NCBI RefSeq assembly: GCF_029869545.1
Contig: NZ_JARWQD010000290.1
Location: 1-64,000, forward strand
Reading direction: 5' to 3'
Length of the DNA stretch: 64,000 bases
From: Nocardia wallacei
Lineage (GTDB): Bacteria > Actinomycetota > Actinomycetes > Mycobacteriales > Mycobacteriaceae
This document shows positions 62,901 through 64,000 of this stretch, one piece after another. Below the pieces are notes generated by a model that had not been told where the DNA came from, made no database searches, and saw only the letters and a program-made list of their open reading frames with translations. The stretch's first letter is position 1. The number at the start of each line of letters is the position of its first letter. The translations under genes and the position numbers were made by a program.

Positions 62901-64000
62901 ACCCATGGTCCCGATCGGCGAGGCCATCGCGACTCTGACAGCGCGGTCGGCGGCGCGGCGAGCAACGATCGCCGCACGGCTCGGCGTCGACCCGGCACAG
63001 CTGGAGCGGGTGCTCCTGCCGGGCACGACGTGGTCGATGAAGCTGGCCACGGACGCCGTCCACGGATTGCTCCGCACCGAGGCATGGCTCGCGCGGCTGT
63101 CCGCCGTGCTCGAACGTCATCGGACGCTGACGGGATCGACTCGAGACGGCGAGGCGGAGACCCTCGTTCCGGCGCCCTATGCTCCCGCCGAGCGCGACGA
63201 GGCAATCCTCGATTTCGAAGCCGCCGGTTGCCGGACGGACGGCTTGGAGCGCGAACGCGCCGACCTGGCCACGCGTTTGGAGATCGACAACCCGCGCGAA
63301 CTGACCCCTCGGGCACCGGTTCTCGCCGCGAGACACGAGGCGACCGAGCGCGAATGGATCGCACTGGCCGCGGACCTGCGAGTCGATCCCGCGGTGCTGG
63401 CCGATCTCCCGCTGGACATCTTCGGCGATCCCGCGAGCCTGCCGCCCGACGACCCGCTCCGCCCACTGGCCGAACGCTTCCGCAAGGCCTCCGAGCACCG
63501 TGCGCAGATCATGCAGCGCGCCACCGACATTCACCGGCTGCGCCAGGTGGTCGATGAGCATCACGAGGCCGCCCGGGTGCTCGACGACGAGGTGTCCAGA
63601 CGCTCTCACCACATGTTCCCGGCTCTGTCGGGTGAGTGGGTCACCGATCACGTCAAGTACGAGCCGGGGACCGAAGACCGGCCCGGCACCCTGCATGTCG
63701 TCGCCATGGGAGGCATGCACCGGCGTGCACTGGCCCACCTGGTCGCCACGAAGACGGCCGAATATCCAGAACTCGCACGGGTATTGGAGCCGACGGCGCC
63801 GTTCAAGATCTTTCATGTCACGGTCGCTCCGTCCACGGACGGTAAGACCTCGTACCACGCGCACACCACACGGGTCGAGCCGGAGCGAGAACCCACGCCG
63901 ACCGAGATCGGCACGATGCTCCTGCACGCGTATCTGACCTATCGACTACAAGAATTACTGCCCGAGGCAACGGGTTTCGGGCAGTGGCTCGCGCCGATCG
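47917..64000 (+). CDS. Giant multidomain protein: WXG100-like N-terminus, SecA-like helicase, zincin and many helix-turn-helix domains (runs off the window)
   Basis: One frame is open from ATG 47917 to the window end: 5,361 codons, no stop seen. Layout by residue: 1-320 WXG100-like helical start (PPWLPPMVVACAAGRFPLG) with membrane helices (about 105-133 and later Gly/Ala-rich ones); 330-925 disordered Pro/Ala linker; 930-1640 coiled coil then DEAD helicase (GTGQGKS 1148, DEAD 1253, GRGFD 1552, AGRNGRNGS 1591), closest to SecA; 1905-1975 sigma-like; 2191-2195 HEMGH zincin motif followed by an 18-residue repeat; 2609-2700 sigma region-2-like; 2798-3064 four LuxR-like HTHs; 3117-3170 XRE HTH; 3611-3720 histidine-kinase-type ATPase; 3977-4150 sigma-like; 4300-4790 five GntR-like winged helices; 4870 on, helical. 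No ordinary toxin domain is seen, but the C-terminus is missing. Start is 36 bases after the YbaB-like gene. Confidence 0.88.
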   Translation, partial: MSLVLPPWLPPMVVACAAGRFPLGMEDELRRLGDGWSDRAEECRKKAQFHEDKARKPSEARGETATAIRNKHRQFADRFHKQATYYDSLARGLYEYANTVELMKITVIGILVILFVALLRCALLFAFGGALEAQIQRMAARTAIESAWKKALQFLAGRIAQLAAERGGIVLIGHAMTIGMLQGGGLNVIAQGIQVIEGNREKIDGKAAGVATAAGASGGLVGVLFARWLGPKVGAYAASRESKSARIGVQLAGTAAIGGLGGLGGAAAGTAVSLGLTGEAFTTKAFAEGMLPGMVGGAVIAGGYAARDIRTATPVSVSAGESPRPAAKPEASDAALYDALARNGLTTRDFDPADPAAAQQEINQLVSRVREANQQAGAPRPAPVVNNSRNVQFAGVSKISVDNLSPAKFAESKSGATADPAVSAPKPTKTAPSPDAAAATAADSGAGKRPPDVSPPKQYKPPPERPFSVENNSVDWQPTNMPGVVVDNVNFVKNVPFPAAVAANPLGAPNTGVVQDPTATEAPGPQNVPAAQSDSAGVADAAAPAVGTADGPGPAAGSAEAAAGASKPHPVDNEVGGARQPSPESARDDGGHADTGVKLPAPKSPAEQENPGAAGKPHPDSSDATGGAEHARADAVKSGAAPPLVEEGVGVGQPHAGDGEQPRARPGEQTDGQSPPERRRGVAADAAAGPVARPPEAKPPGAKDEPAQPVPAAAVAEASPAQQRATTGSDTPPAVSELTPAGPREGAGAEAAEQHGGAVMSVASPEAPAAPRTPGQPAGAPDGSGAPARQQPAAQPTGGNAPRTPEPRTGTPADTPAAGGGNRPPAVSAPKVAASERPPAVEPTKTGSGRSEDGVAHKKPTTDGDNIAAEDAKHGRADDDGANQQEVKPHPGHTDEDNGKTSAAAEPDPQHGRADDGASPDPTGAQVQKGDKAERPVSAEQRQNELVWEHHRQRIQEANERVQATHAELKQQEKAVSVAEAHERATRLAPGDELRELSGQGTAEDRVAVEAARAAREQLSRAQENLAECRTAYEDAVAVRNDAASALARDLLAMLPSADPTVRADLTPEQLTQFKTTAKAVQIVYRLRSEEFAGASWTQRRQGVEGGDELESLLWCVDTVREATGLTPRWNQNEAVLLGEHGYMRQMGTGQGKSIVGAMDSLRQLSRGDPVELSDGRSERVHHVITTTETLANEGIRQFAPMFRNLGYEAARWDTHNPPPEPDVPTVYYMTYDERATAQLFDQAPPGKTATIDEADAVLVHNQTVHYQSDGQREVASDVEAAGVYRVRDFLRGALKDRVLTSADLRADPEGSLTKAGQLWEQRTGRAFSAEETEMARALLDVKSGRLKLNREFQIFDGKIQILDEYGKPRSDPKVGTESRWFGGRHKMVEAMFGVDVYSDGKGLKQVTVEDVFGDYQSLKLMSGTLERTAAEIKENFPVEGGLAKVEDFARSKLTGEEDRIFLTGPEKLKDAVAQVLKLQAEGRPVLVISPTNDIARAFSLMLTKAGVEHDAIYGRWFAEHRDNNAAEEHLLSVKDGAGKRGKVTVGTGMLGRGFDVSITDEVNALGGVHAQMLGRSARNPDEDHQWAARAGRNGRNGSYCFNVAVTDRLYTDAASPQAQVAVAHYRSAVSNHAEAAADMAGAAARAPEGARPAPAVGEAAQAKAAAETNLKAAENLIRQVTPELQQQAADLAYVERSMRRANPANAPPGDSTGHTQQSAPPAAGTAAPHATPQPQHAQATVDGVAVPTAAGLAAGSAATLASGNPPAAPNLRDEHADNIIRQLLELLNAPGGQAAAPLLPVAHAVQRAVFDEVEAQGIPIGTDVTDHLRTTARNLLDTSLDQLDPAQRQTVTEAGTALQQRHRLADEEGKALTESITQAIKQLVGQVQHAQQILAAAPISTVPFDQWSADDRTRTLQQAQQGDRSAVQALDRHFGPAIAQSLCTVLWGADRGTPPPQVQVLAHAVARATLAAAEAGGWQVPPGLDVGDWLLGEARGNVLTDSFNMLNPAVKRLVSDALKSRSGDVTDAQFALVGWAAQEIAVRGTGDSSARRSQSPADRSGVPETTADAERKKQDIAQWLYEEYGIDVLGLNKPGISVETAMSIRNAIVDGYAADPSIKLDGVLVARMGGKTGACIWSPSGLTESAPTFMVLNENLFANPEEFQRSMRDAVQAGRLNAPTGDPAYDSVSHEMGHLQDHALRNNLYNQSPIANLRTKVDWKDERSDSPIANLRNETGRKDKSDVPPIANLRNEPAWKGKDNDPSIANLRNETGREDYFSPKRTRGFGFLYEHFVGFKQAGKLPADTEFDEWLGQLNVYSAGRKKLTNDEEGRLRATFESWLSRFGSRADLDVWLRRAGIAGRNDRAVAAGKDTKHYDNVGTIAPEVVYRAWRRWLDADALNRLLAVEGDGPDAYERNLRSLRIFNPVEALAESNNAFGKSAPVDPTHPAYVLQALLRRIPHSQVVAEAEQRNALVQVNYRGPVPAPSEPGPSTRTNGPAASLAAAWRAKPQADRTAYAKQQVAYLNPETGFVLDELARLEEAQRGPAAAKGQDTAQPSAAPASRQQRTGTRTPETIPVPIDPSEPEDGQPGSSGERTHRTAPVPRTVLRQLIDRYIAQGRRDEAIEVLRNQFGDKLFRWISTAFTEPRAAREIADEAIEASVDRFAQIPDRDVEKWVVFVARNLMPKHAEFARFRERIQQAFAESEGAEELRRPLAEATTSELQRAMRVIGAAQRANLGRFGPGERRRGAAQPVPSGNLAARDRPLWAAVQAYVLAIAAIRGRDAESAAGSAAQPSVLQVELLRLAAQGRSDEQIAERWGLTAQRVSEQFTTIAQQLNLDVRGATLRAAGHWFGEERGTNPANLPDKLYMALTEGEKELFRMATAGKSDAEIGAVWGISTKNVTARWLGVANKLGIDFRTDLLEAAARAGVVDSPDITGPPRHDVMLSPNHIELLQLIAAGWTDKRIEKHKKLPPRTVESQLGLIAKALAVSSNRVAMVAFAIRNNIFEAPASTRAVDFLTPRDKALLELAAEGRSDREIGEMIGRTGGSIGEYFRDIRELLDAKTRSEMVAMAISVLEDRSDSTGEPAERERLLQLFPAEPPAPTELPHPRESTYLHEWLSELRRYFDVRQEDFARHAGTSTSTISRWERGFNKPRVLELRKLRTGLGLPNEFVVEALKRFYVRPDTKAADPAIQRLFWQLVASEPGSREQWELQERIYREHYSWIPSVVAPGWAESDTHRQDLIELAEREIKIAILNFAPLGDFSDLAWSTARYSCLDDYFARRFPDLDENTRKLAVRVETYIRRNGEPDSISDLEIAQAVDLDLAQVARARAIIEQRWAAGQPLSKKYSAILRKALSDNPDSELAVQVVLLHFLEELPMTRVARRLGVSPETAQRIADEALPLVRAAFQQASLTQQTASGDDPGPDPVAIDLHDSDESDTSDHGTRGSPQLRRAGITAGDSAMADQVAQQLGTLLSGWSTADYIRDIADAVAASIRWGVGTISLTAELDGDELHIRLVDIITDHSYVDVNWYLGPTPAPVERAAREPETQSAKQHADARWQETYGVSAQPSEPETAVDVDDLMSSFPDSDEEAPPPPRPRYLPEVRATRHAATARLEPYRSLFGDHIDSAITAVSELITNSKKHLFSNAEDHGLLPEEILDVAVTGDGDEHKLHVVVTNDLAPGTAAKLPKWTADEREWVLEGGRGTPIVIQESTVAVRRLTFANGKVTAEHAVEYWQTSPAGGTATAHSEFGPRKPATSRHITTGRFSRDGSDEHPNADTIPGRVYKCLFQTISAAWADGLDDAHIPHKDAETWSELTAGLRTHIREIDVPETADNPNNDPLAPHIDTLLDNEQIHSAVFVVEDAEGNAHAYYVTKSIGIDGTPQAVIFDTGIPEQTNPLDNKPVARVRTRDRWTQPYPTVDKAYLAYFTIKHDEDTPAGERGALQPIPHPTDANLRGTDSPIRGKPDPMGTQDLRNRFEDRVFRRARSEVERSVERGDVDLDTAQRERLAREITDDVFAATAALIGSPTADIGRALATATGDLIRDHLGSARLRELLLRALPEQFRDGEHGRHLAQLSHRELRERFNALEQKNSTRHRYLLLRHRQGMSTADAAAAMGFGALVGQSLEYYAAHEMAGVPASEVVDFEETLESTPEQRIPDSADLRTVKAAVELALTAAAEGDDTALAKLRAAIGRLGNPRWEQYLELRFLQGLPTAEAAAAMDGDRTLRAARKLQRRAVRALADDLPDPQSLQYDPSSPEGLLALLDADTRQPPLTELAVRIGWSKALLFKFHSAIVANRLAVDESACHADELADYLGTVSKRIVMDTYRQLARDGYLRTKARSGPVVTDKKSWPTVPPPYSVVPLTAAELHATLFGATTRTDLAARASRESWQVVLGSELRRAITDGRLAQGRRLPSAEELAEHLQHVSPATVRLAFAEVAAEGYLKTSVTGTVVLPREQWPNTAPVAIETSLTPEDLLAALAAEGPRNQLASRATRSSIALASELRRAITDGRLAQGRRLPTAEDLAEQFEDVPPQTVRRAFKCLADEGYLRPEHTSGPVVSPRDRWAAVKPGTDTKIPLTPEELLAAFTGDPPQRNLAKQAARGGSWHTALASELRLAITDGRLTEGQLLPTNEALAEYLSLTVDVVRLAYQQLATEGYAVARRSIGTRVTNERQWPNAPAAHGAMPLTAEEMLAALTARSSQAQLASSADREGWRATLISALRAAIVDGRLPEGRRLPTAETVAETLGVSTTTVKNVYRHLAQAGYLLTRRSIGTEVASEWRLASDRPTDGTEPASGPYRSDNADPVAIDLDSDGPEPSNSERGAGDPYDAYPSAGGPRGRFENLDVEQLRRALGPLAERLRITDSRIEYTVDFVVDGHLWREIDWYRERLAALRPTLEGTGWELWLDHTLSALDDAARWAPVDPAETASDTLRWSDSGWRVVREAARPVTVATERDAGRELRALERERDELTDRLGLRSRPGTDPPMVPIGEAIATLTARSAARRATIAARLGVDPAQLERVLLPGTTWSMKLATDAVHGLLRTEAWLARLSAVLERHRTLTGSTRDGEAETLVPAPYAPAERDEAILDFEAAGCRTDGLERERADLATRLEIDNPRELTPRAPVLAARHEATEREWIALAADLRVDPAVLADLPLDIFGDPASLPPDDPLRPLAERFRKASEHRAQIMQRATDIHRLRQVVDEHHEAARVLDDEVSRRSHHMFPALSGEWVTDHVKYEPGTEDRPGTLHVVAMGGMHRRALAHLVATKTAEYPELARVLEPTAPFKIFHVTVAPSTDGKTSYHAHTTRVEPEREPTPTEIGTMLLHAYLTYRLQELLPEATGFGQWLAPI
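54544..54759 (+). repeat. Four 54-bp (18-residue) repeats inside the giant gene
   Basis: Units beginning at 54544, 54598, 54652 and 54706 each encode P/S-IANLRN-E/T plus a charged stretch (SPIANLRNETGRKDKSDV is one). They follow 43 bases after the HExxH motif codons and insert between the zincin helix and FGFLYEHFVGFKQAG. Confidence 0.92.
61125..61178 (+). repeat. 54-bp exact direct repeat, copy 1 (GntR-like unit)
   Basis: Identical base for base to 61443-61496, 318 bases (106 codons) away. Encodes SELRRAITDGRLAQGRR, the start of the winged helix. Confidence 0.95.
61443..61496 (+). repeat. 54-bp exact direct repeat, copy 2 (GntR-like unit)
   Basis: Second copy of the repeat at 61125-61178. 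Third and fourth units (near 61777 and 62101) have diverged copies, so these two were duplicated or converted most recently. Confidence 0.95.

Noticed and set aside
62242..63927. 561-codon minus-strand frame near the window end
   Set aside because: Antisense shadow; lacks any fold pattern, while the giant plus-strand frame continues through it.
44247..64000. Prophage as the source of the lysozyme-like protein and giant gene
   Set aside because: No integrase, terminase, portal or capsid gene is present; WXG100 and YbaB-like neighbours fit type VII secretion better.

Overview
The window is about 70% GC, with GTG/TTG starts, GTGA and TGATG start-stop overlaps, WXG100/type VII-secretion-type proteins, an F420-type enzyme set and a large NAD-glutamate dehydrogenase / EttA / short SSB gene order that I recall from mycobacteria. 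This points to a mycolic-acid actinobacterium, most likely Nocardia or a close relative; the genus is inference, no 16S is present.

Layout. 1-12.6 kb: housekeeping-like genes on the minus strand (gdh, cut by the window edge; ettA; ssb paralogue; PLP dehydratase; fused CopD-CtaG membrane protein), a tRNA-Arg(TCT), a glycine-zipper exported protein and a 904-aa LuxR/ATPase regulator. 12.6-14.2 kb: a CmtR-like metal sensor coupled to a CDF metal exporter, plus a membrane/coiled-coil protein. 14.2-19.0 kb: two glycosyltransferase-like genes around an NTPase-TPR protein. One glycosyltransferase is out of frame exactly at a 7-bp tandem repeat, and the NTPase-TPR gene is out of frame at a 4-bp duplication. 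19.1-22.4 kb: a stand-alone archaeal-type threonyl-tRNA editing domain, an AraC regulator and a P450 without the ExxR motif. 22.6-30.4 kb: a zinc alcohol dehydrogenase, an HbpS/SenS/SenR-like haem and redox sensing set with a 30-bp palindrome, an ankyrin lipoprotein, a deazaflavin enzyme/TetR pair with two tandem operators, an AlkD-like protein, two back-to-back gene stubs and a subtilisin-inhibitor-like protein. 30.4-39.6 kb: a pyrimidine-degradation operon (amidohydrolase, dihydropyrimidinase, F420-type oxidoreductase with a nonsense codon, aminotransferase, semialdehyde dehydrogenase, NCS1 permease) divergent from a MocR regulator. 39.5-44.2 kb: small enzymes, a GAF regulator divergent from a hydrolase, and a second unusual P450.

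44.2-64 kb is the most striking part: a type VII secretion-like module. A tail-lysozyme-like muralytic protein is divergent from a WXG100-proline-rich protein, a YbaB-like protein and one giant open reading frame that runs off the window after 5,361 codons. The giant protein carries a WXG100-like/membrane N-terminus, a long disordered linker, a SecA-like DEAD helicase, an HExxH zincin-like segment, sigma-factor-like segments, four LuxR-like helix-turn-helix units in a row, an XRE domain, a histidine-kinase-type ATPase fold and five tandem GntR-like winged helices. A secretion-type N-terminus joined to a helicase and a collection of bacterial transcription-factor folds is, as far as I know, not a described system.
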